A stretch of DNA of 64,000 nucleotides from an uncultured Acetatifactor sp. (GCA_910578815.1 CAJTSE010000012.1:45248-109247); one strand, 5' to 3'; positions 35,317 to 44,763 are shown, counted from the stretch's first letter. Made by a program: numbers and translations. Notes: a model not told the origin generated them from the sequence alone.

Positions 35317-37995
35317 ATGGAGGAAATGTTATATCTTACTGACCTGATCAGTGTTGACACGCTGCAGCGGGTTCAGGATGCTTTTTCGGCAATGACGGGC
35401 ATGGCGGCGCTGACTACGGACGCAGACGGGATTCCGGTAACAAAAGGCTCCAATTTTTCGGATTTTTGCATGAAATATGCAAGGGGATCAAAGGACGGTC
35501 ACATACGCTGCGAACAGTGTGATAAATTCGGTGCAGAGGATTCCTGGAAGCAAGGGGGGCCAACCACATATTTTTGTCATGCGGGGCTCATCGACTATGC
35601 GGCTCCCATATTGGCAGACGGACAGATGGTAGGCAGCTTTATCGGCGGCCAGGTTTTGACGGAGCCGCCCAGGAAGGAACAGGTATTTCAAATTGCCTGG
35701 GATCTGGGGGTAAATCCTCAGGAACTTTGGAAAGCGGCCCAGGAGGTCCGGATACTGGAAAAGAAAGAGATCGACAAAGCAGCGGAGTTTCTGTTTATTG
35801 TGGCGAATGTGTTGTCGGACATGGCGTATGGGCAATACAGGAGCATACAGGCCACCAGCGAGATTGAGCGGGCAAACAATATGAAATCCGATTTTTTGGC
35901 TAACATGAGCCATGAGATCCGAACACCCATGAATGCTGTAATCGGCATGGCGGAGATGGCGCTCAGGGAAAAGCTTCCTCCGGCGGCGAGAGAATATGTT
36001 CGCCAGATCAAATCCTCCAGCAAGGCGCTGTTGACAATTATTAATGATATTCTGGACTTTTCTAAGATCGAAGCGGGGAAAATGGACATTGTACCGGTGG
36101 AATATGAACCCATGTCCATTATTAACGATATTGCAAATATCGCAGAGGAAAGACTGAAGGAAAAGGAAGTGGAGCTGATTTTTGACATTTCTCCGGAGAT
36201 TCCCAGCAGGCTTTTCGGCGATAATATCCGCATAAAGCAGGTATTGTTGAATATCGTTAATAATGCCACAAAGTTTACTACCAAGGGACAGGTCGTGGTG
36301 AGGATGTACCATGAGCCACAGCATGACGGAAGGATTCTTTTGCGTTTTGCGGTGGAAGACACGGGAATCGGCATCAAGGAAGAAGATCTGCAGAAGCTCT
36401 TTAATTCCTTTCAGCAGCTGGACAGTAAGCGTAACCGCAATATAGAGGGGACAGGACTGGGATTGGCCATTTCTAGGCAGCTGACCCATCTGATGGAAGG
36501 AGAAGTCCATGTTCAGAGTCAGTATGGGAAGGGCAGCAGATTTTCTTTTGAGCTTCCGCAGACAGTGATTCGGCACGAGCCAAGCATTTCGTTAAAAAAT
36601 CCGGAAAAGCTCCGGGCTTTCGGAATGATCAAAAACGAATATCTGAAACAAAATCTGGCAGCAGACTGCGAGCGTTTTGGAGTGGAATACCGGGAAATAG
36701 ACTTTATAGAGGAAATAGATTTTATAGAGGGCCGGGAGAATTTCCTTTTTGTGGAAAGAGAGCTGCTTACTCCCGGTATTGAAGAATATGTACAGAATAC
36801 ACCAGAACTTACAGCGGCGTTTATCTTCCCCTTCCAATCTCTGGAGGGCCATTATAACGCGCCAAATATACACATGGTAAGAAAGCCGCTGTATTCTATG
36901 AACGAGGCATTGATCTTCAAACATGAAGGTCTGCATTTTGCGGATGATGATACGGATGTGATGGAGTTTAATTTTATAGCTCCGGATGCTGAGGTTTTGA
37001 TCGTGGATGATAACGCCATCAACCTGACGGTGGCGGAGGGACTGCTTGAGCCGCTGCAGATGAAGGTGGATCTGGCGTTAAGCGGCAAGGAGGCTATTTC
37101 AAAGATTTCTGACCACAGGTATGATATTATCTTTATGGATCATATGATGCCTGAGCTTGACGGAGTGGAAACAACTCATATCATACGACGCTTTCACCCG
37201 GAGTATGAAGACGTACCCATCATAGCCCTGACGGCTAATGCCATGAACGGCACCAGAGAAGTTTTTTTAGAGGAAGGCATGAATGATTTTATTGCCAAAC
37301 CCGTAGAATTAAAGGTGCTGATTTCGAAGGTGGCTCAGTGGCTTCCCGCAGGAAAAATTGTGAGAACGGATAAATCCGTTATCGAATCTGCAGGCGAGCA
37401 GAAAGCTGAGAAGGTGGTAGTAGGAGACCTGGACACTGCTACGGCTATCAGTATGCTGGGAAGTGAAAAATTGTTTTGGGCGGTGCTGAAGGATTTTTAC
37501 CGCGTGATCGCCAAGAAGCATAAACAAATTAAAGAGATGGAAACAAATGAGGACTGGAGCGCATACACTATAGAGGTACATGCGTTAAAAAGTGCCGCCA
37601 GACAGATCGGGGCCATAGGCCTTTCGGATAAGGCAGCGGCAATGGAGGAAGCAGGAAACAAAAGGGATGGGGCAGCGATTCATCGGCATACGGGCGAAAT
37701 GCTGGCGGAATATGAATCATATATACAGATTCTTGCTCCTTTTTGCGGGGAGAAGGAGATTAAGCCGGATAAGGGAGAGATAGCGGAGGCGAAACTGCGT
37801 AAGCTATTCGCGGATATGCGGGCGGCTATAGACGAATTGGATATGGACCGGATGGAGGAAGCAGCGGGTGCAATGAAGGAATATTCCTACAGCGGTAAAC
37901 AGGAAGAGCTTTTCGGACAGCTATTGGAGGCAGTAGAGAATATAGATGTGGATACCTGTGAAGAGATTATGGTGGAATGGGAAAAGACGATATGA
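35317..37995 (+). CDS. Hybrid sensor histidine kinase (PocR-HisKA-HATPase-REC-Hpt)
   Basis: 892 residues, no membrane helices. The N-terminal PocR sensory domain (about 1-175) has the cysteine set (FCMKYA, RCEQCDKFG, FCHAGLIDYAAPI) that may bind a metal or small hydrocarbon ligand. HisKA carries NMSHEIRTPMNAVIG (His about 199). The ATPase domain has NIVNNATKF, DTGIGIKEED and GTGLGLAISRQL. A diverged domain follows, then a receiver with IIFMDHMMPELDG (Asp about 607), then an Hpt domain with EVHALKSAARQIGA (His about 754). It is a complete phosphorelay in one cytosolic protein. The stop overlaps the next kinase gene. Confidence 0.92.
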   Translation: MEEMLYLTDLISVDTLQRVQDAFSAMTGMAALTTDADGIPVTKGSNFSDFCMKYARGSKDGHIRCEQCDKFGAEDSWKQGGPTTYFCHAGLIDYAAPILADGQMVGSFIGGQVLTEPPRKEQVFQIAWDLGVNPQELWKAAQEVRILEKKEIDKAAEFLFIVANVLSDMAYGQYRSIQATSEIERANNMKSDFLANMSHEIRTPMNAVIGMAEMALREKLPPAAREYVRQIKSSSKALLTIINDILDFSKIEAGKMDIVPVEYEPMSIINDIANIAEERLKEKEVELIFDISPEIPSRLFGDNIRIKQVLLNIVNNATKFTTKGQVVVRMYHEPQHDGRILLRFAVEDTGIGIKEEDLQKLFNSFQQLDSKRNRNIEGTGLGLAISRQLTHLMEGEVHVQSQYGKGSRFSFELPQTVIRHEPSISLKNPEKLRAFGMIKNEYLKQNLAADCERFGVEYREIDFIEEIDFIEGRENFLFVERELLTPGIEEYVQNTPELTAAFIFPFQSLEGHYNAPNIHMVRKPLYSMNEALIFKHEGLHFADDDTDVMEFNFIAPDAEVLIVDDNAINLTVAEGLLEPLQMKVDLALSGKEAISKISDHRYDIIFMDHMMPELDGVETTHIIRRFHPEYEDVPIIALTANAMNGTREVFLEEGMNDFIAKPVELKVLISKVAQWLPAGKIVRTDKSVIESAGEQKAEKVVVGDLDTATAISMLGSEKLFWAVLKDFYRVIAKKHKQIKEMETNEDWSAYTIEVHALKSAARQIGAIGLSDKAAAMEEAGNKRDGAAIHRHTGEMLAEYESYIQILAPFCGEKEIKPDKGEIAEAKLRKLFADMRAAIDELDMDRMEEAAGAMKEYSYSGKQEELFGQLLEAVENIDVDTCEEIMVEWEKTI

Positions 37996-40100
37996 AAGAG
38001 ATGGATAATTTCGGGTTGACGGAACAAGAACTAAATATGAATCTGCATGATTACAACCATGCGCTATTTCAGAATATGATTTTCTTCATGGACATCGTGT
38101 GGGAGATTAATATGCTGATGGGGACGGTGGTAATTCTGCATGACAGGAACGAACCGGATCAAAGCAGCACGGAGGTTCCCTACAGGGAAGCTTTCCGGGA
38201 TTATCTGGAAAACCGGGTCAGCGAGAACGAGAGGCCCGTGTTTGAGCGGTATATGGCTCCCAAAAATCTGAAATGCCTAAGGGAAGAGGTATTCTTTGAT
38301 ATACGTTTGCGACAGAGAGACGAAAGCTGGGACTTGTATCGTATTGCCCTGACACCGGCCATAGACCAGTATGGCAAGCCTTACTGCATTTACCTGGGGG
38401 CCAGGAATCTACGGGCGGAAATGTCACATGACTCAGCGGAGAGCCGCAACAAGGAGCAATTTTGGATGGCAGCCATGTCCGGTGCGCTTCTTGTATACAA
38501 TGTCAACCTGACAAGAAACAGGATAGAGGAAGAAGTGTATGAAATGGTTGACGGAGGCCATTTCCCGGTGCTTCAGATGCTGGGGCTGACTGCGCCCTGC
38601 TCTTTTGACGAGTTTGCGGGCAGATGGGCTGAGTGGAAGGTGATGGAGGATTCCAGGGAAAGTTTTCTGCAGATGTATAACAGAGAGTATATGCTGGAGG
38701 CTTATGCAAAAGGGCAGCGGAGGCTGGAAACGGAATTTGACATGATTCTGGGTAACGGAAGCAAGGTTACCCTATGGAATACGGCGCTGCTGGTGGAGGA
38801 TAAAAAGAGCGGAGATATTCTTGCCATCATGAACGGTAAGGATATAACGGCCCAGAAACAGACAGAGCTCAGACAACAGGAGGCCCTGCGGGAAGCCTAT
38901 GAGGCGGCTAATCGTGCAAATGCCGCAAAGTCAGAATTCCTGACGCGGATCAGCCATGATATACGTACCCCTCTCAATTCCATTATCGGCATTACTTCAA
39001 TCGCGGAAAAATGTCAGGATAATAAGGAACGGGTGGCGGAATGCCTGAAAAAGATTTCTATATCCGGTAAATATCTGCTCTCCCTGGTAGATGAAATGTT
39101 GGACATGAGCATGATTGAATCCGGAAAAATGCAGCTTCAGGAAGAGGAAGTGGATCTTGCAGAACTGTTTAAAAATCTCGGCATTATAATTGAAATGCAG
39201 ATGAAGGACAAAGGTCATGAATTTTCCGCTGAGGTGCTTCATCTGGAGCATGAGAAGGTATTGGGAGACAGGCGGCGTATTGATCAGGTCATCATGAACC
39301 TGGTGGATAACGCGGCTAAATATACACTGGAGGAAGGCAGGATCAGCATGACCCTGGAAGAGAAGCCTGTGAATAAACCGGGTATCGGCTGTTATGAGAT
39401 AGTAGTTCAGGATAACGGTATCGGTATAGAGCCGGAGTTTGCGGGGCATATATTCGAGCCCTTCGTGCGGGGAACGGATCGGCGGGTGAGAAAAATTCAG
39501 GGAAGCGGTCTTGGATTAGCCATTACTCACAATATTGTCCAGATGATGAACGGTAGTATTTATGTTAAGAGTGAACCGGAAGACGGAACAAAGGTTACGG
39601 TCAAGATTTTCTTGAGGGTGCCGGGAAAAGACGGGACAGCGCCTTCACAGGAAAATAATACGGAGTCGGAGCAAAAGTCTCCTATTCAGGAGCTGTCTGA
39701 GAAGGATTTCAGCGGATGCAGGGCGCTGCTGGTGGAGGACAATGAATCCAATGCCGACATTATCTGTGAGATTCTGGAGATGGTGGGGCTGGAGATCGAA
39801 CAGGTCTGGAACGGTGAAGAGGCGATAGAAAGAATATCTGCCGCTGAGGACGGTTATTATGACATAATATTTATGGATATACAGATGCCGGTTATGGATG
39901 GCTATGAAGCGGCAAAGACCATACGCAGTCTGGACCGTACGTATGCAAAGAAGGTGCCGATCCTTGCCATGTCTGCCAACGCCTTTGCGGAGGATATTCA
40001 GCTGTCTTTGGAGGCCGGTATGAATGAACATATTTCCAAGCCCGTTGACCTGAAGAAGCTGGAAGAATCCCTGTGCAGGTGGCTGACCGGGGAAAGCTGA
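37992..40100 (+). CDS. Hybrid sensor histidine kinase (PAS-like, HisKA-HATPase-REC)
   Basis: 702 residues, cytosolic. Two PAS-like regions (residues 1-300) with no clear ligand motif lead into HisKA with RISHDIRTPLNSIIG (His about 321). HATPase has NLVDNAAKYT, VQDNGIGIEPEF and GSGLGLAITHNI. A C-terminal receiver has ALLVEDNESNADI, IIFMDIQMPVMDGYEAA (Asp about 628) and HISKPVDLKKL. ATG 37992 overlaps the stop of the upstream kinase (ATGA), which implies co-translation. The pair, with the stand-alone regulator, forms one signalling unit without a DNA-binding output. Confidence 0.9.
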   Translation: MKEMDNFGLTEQELNMNLHDYNHALFQNMIFFMDIVWEINMLMGTVVILHDRNEPDQSSTEVPYREAFRDYLENRVSENERPVFERYMAPKNLKCLREEVFFDIRLRQRDESWDLYRIALTPAIDQYGKPYCIYLGARNLRAEMSHDSAESRNKEQFWMAAMSGALLVYNVNLTRNRIEEEVYEMVDGGHFPVLQMLGLTAPCSFDEFAGRWAEWKVMEDSRESFLQMYNREYMLEAYAKGQRRLETEFDMILGNGSKVTLWNTALLVEDKKSGDILAIMNGKDITAQKQTELRQQEALREAYEAANRANAAKSEFLTRISHDIRTPLNSIIGITSIAEKCQDNKERVAECLKKISISGKYLLSLVDEMLDMSMIESGKMQLQEEEVDLAELFKNLGIIIEMQMKDKGHEFSAEVLHLEHEKVLGDRRRIDQVIMNLVDNAAKYTLEEGRISMTLEEKPVNKPGIGCYEIVVQDNGIGIEPEFAGHIFEPFVRGTDRRVRKIQGSGLGLAITHNIVQMMNGSIYVKSEPEDGTKVTVKIFLRVPGKDGTAPSQENNTESEQKSPIQELSEKDFSGCRALLVEDNESNADIICEILEMVGLEIEQVWNGEEAIERISAAEDGYYDIIFMDIQMPVMDGYEAAKTIRSLDRTYAKKVPILAMSANAFAEDIQLSLEAGMNEHISKPVDLKKLEESLCRWLTGES

Positions 40101-40132
40101 CACGGGCAGTTTGGTATCAGAAGTTTAGTTTC

Positions 40133-40165
40133 CGCAGTGGACGGTTTGAACGGCCGACCACTGCG
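40133..40165. repeat. Hairpin between kinase operon and nspC
   Basis: CGCAGTGG (40133-40140) pairs with CCACTGCG (40158-40165) around a 17-base loop. No T run follows. Possibly an mRNA processing or weak termination site. Confidence 0.45.
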
Positions 40166-40218
40166 TCGCGCATTGGTCGAGTGTATGTGCTGATAGGATT
40201 AGGAAGATCAGGAGCAGT

Positions 40219-41436
40219 ATGAAGCAGTCAGAAATTCCAACGCCCTGCTATGTGATAGATCAGGGGCTGATAGAGAAAAATTTGCAAATTTTACAGGGAG
40301 TCATGGAGCGAACGGGAGTAAGAATTCTGCTTGCCCAGAAAGCATTTTCTATGTATGCTCTTTACCCTCTGATCGGAGAGTACCTTTGCGGCGCAACGGC
40401 CAGCGGACTATATGAGGCCAGGCTGTGCGCGGAGGAAATGTGCAGGCCTTTGGAGGCTTTCGGCCGAAGGATTGAGAATCACATTTATTCGCCTGCTTAT
40501 CGGCAGGAGGACTTTGGGGAAATTTTGGAATACTGCGATCATATCGTCTTTAATTCCTGGAAACAGATAGAGAAGTTTGGCCAGCAGGCCAGGGCTGCGG
40601 GAAAAAGCATTGGACTGCGGATTAATCCGCAGTGTTCTACGCAGGAAGGCCATGCCATTTATGATCCCTGTGCGCCCGGCTCCCGGCTGGGAGTGACGAA
40701 GGAACAGTTTGTTGCAGGAGCGGTTTCTGCGGCAGATGATGATCGCGGGCCAGACGCTTTTTGCGGGGACGCTGCCGACAGCGGAAGCAAAGATTTGCTG
40801 AAACTGCTGGACGGACTTCACTTTCACACCCTCTGTGAGCAGGATTCCGATGCTCTGGAAAAGACGCTGGACGCAGTAGAGGAAAGGTTTGGCGAATATC
40901 TGCTAAAGATGAAGTGGATCAATTTTGGCGGCGGGCATCATATTACAAGGGCGGGATATGACATTCCCCGTTTGGAGCGGTGTATTAAAAGAATGCAGGA
41001 AAAGTACGGCCTGACGGTGTACCTGGAGCCGGGGGAGGCCGTGGCGCTGAATGCGGGATTTTTGGTGAGCAGTGTGCTGGAGGTGCAGGGAAGCAATGTG
41101 ATCCTGGACACCTCTGCTGCCTGTCACATGCCGGATGTGCTGGAGATGCCCTACAGACCGCCTCTTCGGGGCAGCGGCCTGCCGGGGGAGAAGCCTTATA
41201 CCTTCAAGCTGGGAGGTCCCACCTGCCTGGCGGGAGACGTGATTGGGGAATATTCCTTTGACGCACCCTTAAGGGAGGGGGACAGGCTGGTATTTGAGGA
41301 TATGGCGATCTATTCCATGGTGAAAAACAATACTTTTAACGGTATGCCTCTTCCTGCCATCCTTTTGCGCGAGAAGAGCGGCGAATACAGGGTTGTCAGA
41401 CAGTTTGGATACGAAGATTTTAAAATGAGGCTGTGA
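40219..41436 (+). CDS. nspC: Carboxynorspermidine/carboxyspermidine decarboxylase
   Basis: A 405-residue fold-type III PLP enzyme (alanine racemase-like barrel). The PLP lysine is in LLAQKAFSMYAL (Lys41). Later motifs are GLRINPQCSTQEG, DGLHFHTLCEQ, INFGGGHHITRAGYD and YLEPGEAVALNAG. It decarboxylates carboxyspermidine to spermidine after the dehydrogenase at 31574. Residues about 170-195 hold an acidic Asp/Ala/Gly-rich insert (SAADDDRGPDAFCGDAADSG) that looks like a local expansion and probably forms a surface loop. A strong terminator follows the gene. Confidence 0.92.
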   Translation: MKQSEIPTPCYVIDQGLIEKNLQILQGVMERTGVRILLAQKAFSMYALYPLIGEYLCGATASGLYEARLCAEEMCRPLEAFGRRIENHIYSPAYRQEDFGEILEYCDHIVFNSWKQIEKFGQQARAAGKSIGLRINPQCSTQEGHAIYDPCAPGSRLGVTKEQFVAGAVSAADDDRGPDAFCGDAADSGSKDLLKLLDGLHFHTLCEQDSDALEKTLDAVEERFGEYLLKMKWINFGGGHHITRAGYDIPRLERCIKRMQEKYGLTVYLEPGEAVALNAGFLVSSVLEVQGSNVILDTSAACHMPDVLEMPYRPPLRGSGLPGEKPYTFKLGGPTCLAGDVIGEYSFDAPLREGDRLVFEDMAIYSMVKNNTFNGMPLPAILLREKSGEYRVVRQFGYEDFKMRL

Positions 41437-41482
41437 GATTTCAGGTATTTTCATAAAATGGACGAAAGGCTGACTAATAAGG

Positions 41483-41527
41483 AGAGGGCTGTCGCATAAA
41501 TTTAATTTATGCGCAGCTCTGTTTTTT
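41483..41527 (+). terminator. Terminator after nspC
   Basis: A long stem (AGGGCTG-CGCATAAATT / AATTTATGCG-AGCTCT) is followed by GTTTTTT. It closes the transcription unit that contains nspC. Confidence 0.9.
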
Positions 41528-41612
41528 GTGGGATATTTCCATAAAAAAGTCAAGTTTCGGACGTCAAGTCCTGCTATACTGGTAATACATCGCGATGGAA
41601 AGAAGGAAGTAA

Positions 41613-43076
41613 ATGAGTTATTCACCTATGGCACGGGCACTGATCAGCTATGTGGAGGGCCATCTGGAGGATCTGAATATCCGGGAAATGTCCGGAAATT
41701 TCGGGTTTTCGGAGAGCTATCTGAGGGAATTGTTTTTGAAAAATGTAAACATGCCGATTATGCAGTATTACAAAAGAAGAAAAATTATGGCATCGGCACT
41801 CTGGCTATTACATTCGGACAAAAAAATAGTTGATATTGCGTTTGAAAGCGGATTCTCCAACCATGAATCCTATATCAGGGCGTTCCGGCGGGTTTTCGGC
41901 ATGGCGCCCGGCAGATTTCGGAAGGAAAGACCGTTGATCGGAAGAAAGCAGCTGGATATAGGTGTGTTTGGGCTGGAAAAGCTTGCCGGAAAAGAGAAAA
42001 GGAGCGATGAAATGAATATGGAACAGGACAATCAGAAGACTATACTGTACGGTATCAGGAAAATTGAGTGGGGAGCTTATGGAAGCAAAACAACGTTTCC
42101 TATCTGCGTGAAGGCAGTATCGGAATATTTAGGGGATGACGTTTCCTATGCTTACATTATGGCGGCCACAGGAGCGGCTTTCCGCCTTACGTGGAACCGG
42201 GCGGATTGGGATCTGAGCAACGTGGATATTTATCATACCTTGAAGGAATCCAATGACATCTACAGGTACGGGGCGAGGGCGTTGGGCAGGGAGTTTGACT
42301 TTTTAGGGAGAGAGGAGCACACAAAGAAAGAAGAATTTGCAGCGTTTATCAGGTCAAAGGCAGCCAAGGGCTATCCGGTGATCGCCCTCGGAATCATTGG
42401 ACCGCCGGAGCCGTGTATCATTGCCGGATATGAAGAGGCTGGAGATTTGGTCGTGGGGTGGAATTTCTTTCAGCATGACGGTGAATATGCAGCGGATACA
42501 ACCTTTATGGATAACGGATATTTCCGTTCCACGCGGTGGTGGGAAAATACGGATACACAGGCAGTCATGTGTTTCGGACCGGTATCCGGCGAGCCCTGTA
42601 GTGATAAGGAGATTGTGAAGACGGCGGCTCTTATCATGGAGCCAAGAAATGAGGGCAGTTATGCGAAGGGAATTGCTGCTTACGGCGCATGGAAAGAAAT
42701 GCTGCTGAATGAAAAATGGTTTGAAGGCGGTGCCGGATTTGACTATTTGTTTTCAAAGCTGCTGGTCCAGAATGATGCCATGACATGTGTCAGTGACGGA
42801 CGCAGGTGGGGTGCAGGGTATTTTGAAGAGCTGTCGGAAAGATGCGGCGAAGCAGGGAAAGACATTTGCTGTAAGATAGCAAAACATTTTCATCGGACTG
42901 GTGACCTTGCGGACGAAATGATTTCCCTGATAGGAGACTGGAGCAATGTGGAACAAATGCTGGAGCACCTGGCGGATCGTTCGGTCAGAGAAAGACTTGC
43001 AGACCTGATTGATGCTGCCGGGGCGGAGGATAACAGAGCCTTTGAGCAGATTAGGCTGTTGTTGGAGCGGCTTTAA
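41613..43076 (+). CDS. AraC-type HTH fused to a BtrH/C39-like domain
   Basis: 487 residues. Residues 1-105 form an AraC DNA-binding domain placed at the N-terminus (NIREMSGNFGFSESYLRELFLKNVNMPIMQYYKRRKI, then IVDIAFESGFSNHESYIRAFRRVFGMAPGRFR in pieces). The rest (about 140-487) resembles BtrH N-terminal/C39-peptidase-like proteins: YGSKTTFPICVKAVSEYLGDD, YIMAATGAAFRLTW, GYPVIALGIIGPPEPCIIAGYEEAGD. Effector domains of this kind are seen behind AraC or MerR HTHs and may bind a peptide or small ligand. It could be a sensor-regulator or an enzyme with DNA-binding control. No clear catalytic Cys-His pair was assigned. Confidence 0.75.
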   Translation: MSYSPMARALISYVEGHLEDLNIREMSGNFGFSESYLRELFLKNVNMPIMQYYKRRKIMASALWLLHSDKKIVDIAFESGFSNHESYIRAFRRVFGMAPGRFRKERPLIGRKQLDIGVFGLEKLAGKEKRSDEMNMEQDNQKTILYGIRKIEWGAYGSKTTFPICVKAVSEYLGDDVSYAYIMAATGAAFRLTWNRADWDLSNVDIYHTLKESNDIYRYGARALGREFDFLGREEHTKKEEFAAFIRSKAAKGYPVIALGIIGPPEPCIIAGYEEAGDLVVGWNFFQHDGEYAADTTFMDNGYFRSTRWWENTDTQAVMCFGPVSGEPCSDKEIVKTAALIMEPRNEGSYAKGIAAYGAWKEMLLNEKWFEGGAGFDYLFSKLLVQNDAMTCVSDGRRWGAGYFEELSERCGEAGKDICCKIAKHFHRTGDLADEMISLIGDWSNVEQMLEHLADRSVRERLADLIDAAGAEDNRAFEQIRLLLERL

Positions 43077-43117
43077 TTTACGGTAGGCAGCAGTTCAGAC
43101 AACTACAACCTGACGGT

Positions 43118-43250
43118 GACAGCCGGCTGTCATTCTCATTCGGATACGCTTGCGCTTGGGGCTCGACGTAGCGGTACATAAACAAGCACAGTACGCTTGC
43201 CAAGTACCGACGTCTCGCACAATCCTCATTGAGAACAACAGCCGGCTGTC
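43118..43250. repeat. 133-bp palindromic element with GACAGCCGGCTGTC ends
   Basis: Left end GACAGCCGGCTGTC (43118-43131) and right end ACAGCCGGCTGTC (43238-43250) are each self-complementary, and they extend as an inverted repeat over about 28 bases (TTCTCA...GAT). Inside, CG-GACGT-GGTAC and its inverse, then CAAGC/GCTTG, continue the palindrome to its centre. No ORF. It could be a MITE or a long cruciform. It occupies the first part of the 507-base gap between the HTH gene and aguA. Confidence 0.7.
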
Positions 43251-43325
43251 AACTGTTACTTGATTATGAGATTTTCGAACTGTTTTTATGATAGAACCGT
43301 TTGAAAGCCGATTATTTGGTTTTCC

Positions 43326-43354
43326 TTGTATTTTTTCGGGTCAATGCGTATAAT
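43326..43354 (+). promoter_or_regulatory. Promoter upstream of aguA
   Basis: TTGTAT (43326-43331), 17 bases and TATAAT (43349-43354). The leader to aguA would be about 220 nt and begins with two stem-loops (43370-43392 and 43407-43420). Confidence 0.65.
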
Positions 43355-43369
43355 GAAAATTATAAAAGA

Positions 43370-43420
43370 ATGACCGGTATGAAACCGGTCATCTATGTAT
43401 GAATAACCTGCCTTGGCAGG
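43370..43420. repeat. Two stem-loops in the aguA leader
   Basis: ATGACCGGT/ACCGGTCAT (43370-43392) is followed by CCTGCC/GGCAGG (43407-43420). Read on the minus strand the first stem is followed by TTCTTTT, so it could terminate minus-strand transcripts. On the plus strand it would start the aguA leader. The rest of the leader up to 43583 shows no further strong structure. Confidence 0.55.
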
Positions 43421-43583
43421 ATTGTATTTAGTCGAAGCTGACAGAACCCTAACCAGATTGTTAAAACTCAACAGCTCCATTTGTTTATGTTCTTATCATA
43501 CATTAAAGATGTGTCTGAATTATGTCATATCCTGAAAGAAATTATAAACTTTCTAAAATAAGTGATAAACCGGAGAAATGGAA

Positions 43584-44678
43584 ATGAAAATTATACAAGA
43601 GTCTACACCGGCGGCGGACGGCTTTCGGATGCCGGCGGAATTTGAGCCCCACGAGGGCTGTATCATGATATTTCCGGAGCGTCCGGATTCCTGGCAGTAC
43701 GGGGGGTATGCCGCCCGCAGGGCCTTTGCCGCCGTGGCGGAAGCCATCGCACGCTCCGAGAAGGTGACGGTGTGCGCCGGCGAGGCACAGTATGACAACG
43801 CCAGAGCCATCCTGCCGGAGCAGATTCGTGTGGTGGAGATGAGCAGTAATGACGCCTGGGCCAGGGACTACGCGCCCACCTTTGTAAAAAATGCCAAAGG
43901 GGAAATCCGGGGGATCGACTGGGGCTTTAATGCTTGGGGTGGTCTTGCGGACGGGTTGTATTTTCCCTGGGACAAGGACAACAGGATGGCCAGGAAGCTT
44001 TGTGATCTGCTGGAGAAGGATGTTTACTGCAAACGGGATTTTATTTTGGAAGGCGGCTCCATCCACGTGGACGGGGAAGGCACGGGTATGGTGACGGAAA
44101 GCTGTCTTTTGAGCAGGGGGCGGAATCCGCAGATGACCAGGGAACAAATTGAAGATACCCTGAAGGAATATCTGAATTTGTCCAAGGTTCTTTGGCTGCC
44201 CTGTGGGATTTACGGGGATGAGACCAATGAGCATGTGGATAATATTTGTGCCTTTGTAAAACCGGGGGAGGTGGTGCTGGCCTGGACGGAGGATCAGGGG
44301 GATCCCCAGTATGCCATGTCAAAGGCCTGCCTGGAGTATCTGGAGCAAGTGACGGATGCCGCCGGTCGGCAGCTTAAGGTGCATAAGCTGCCCCTGCCAA
44401 AGCCGGTGACAATGACGGAGGAAGAATGCCGGGGGCTGGACGGGTGTTGGGACGAGCCTACCCGCAGTCCGGGAGAGCGGCTGGCAGCATCCTATGTAAA
44501 TTTCTATATTTCCAACGGAAATATTGTGATGCCGGGATTCGGCGTTCCGGAGGACGAGGCAGCGCGGAAAATCCTTCAGGGGCTGTTCCCGGAGCGTGAG
44601 GTCATTCAGATTTATGCCAGGGATATTTTGATCGGCGGGGGAAATATTCATTGTATTACACAGCAGATTCCGATGTGA
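43584..44678 (+). CDS. aguA: Agmatine deiminase
   Basis: A 364-residue peptidyl-arginine-deiminase-like enzyme of the GME fold. It hydrolyses agmatine to N-carbamoylputrescine and ammonia. Motifs: RMPAEFEPHEGCIMIFPERPDSW, NDAWARDYAPTFV, LEGGSIHVDGEGT, CGIYGDETNEHVDN and the catalytic cysteine near the C-terminus in GGGNIHCITQQ. ATG 43584 lies eight bases after CGGAG; ATG 43578 is too close. It works directly with aguB 85 bases downstream and with the decarboxylase at 27004. Confidence 0.95.
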   Translation: MKIIQESTPAADGFRMPAEFEPHEGCIMIFPERPDSWQYGGYAARRAFAAVAEAIARSEKVTVCAGEAQYDNARAILPEQIRVVEMSSNDAWARDYAPTFVKNAKGEIRGIDWGFNAWGGLADGLYFPWDKDNRMARKLCDLLEKDVYCKRDFILEGGSIHVDGEGTGMVTESCLLSRGRNPQMTREQIEDTLKEYLNLSKVLWLPCGIYGDETNEHVDNICAFVKPGEVVLAWTEDQGDPQYAMSKACLEYLEQVTDAAGRQLKVHKLPLPKPVTMTEEECRGLDGCWDEPTRSPGERLAASYVNFYISNGNIVMPGFGVPEDEAARKILQGLFPEREVIQIYARDILIGGGNIHCITQQIPM

Positions 44679-44763
44679 AGGAATGCGTGACTATATACGG
44701 AATTATATTTGATGGTATTGTGTCGGATTTTTGCAGCGGGAACTTTATATGAGGAGACTGATT

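Noticed and set aside
43286..43480. Minus-strand ORF of 64 codons between the palindrome and aguA
   Set aside because: No ribosome site, runs through the promoter and stem-loops of the plus-strand leader, and the product matches nothing I know.
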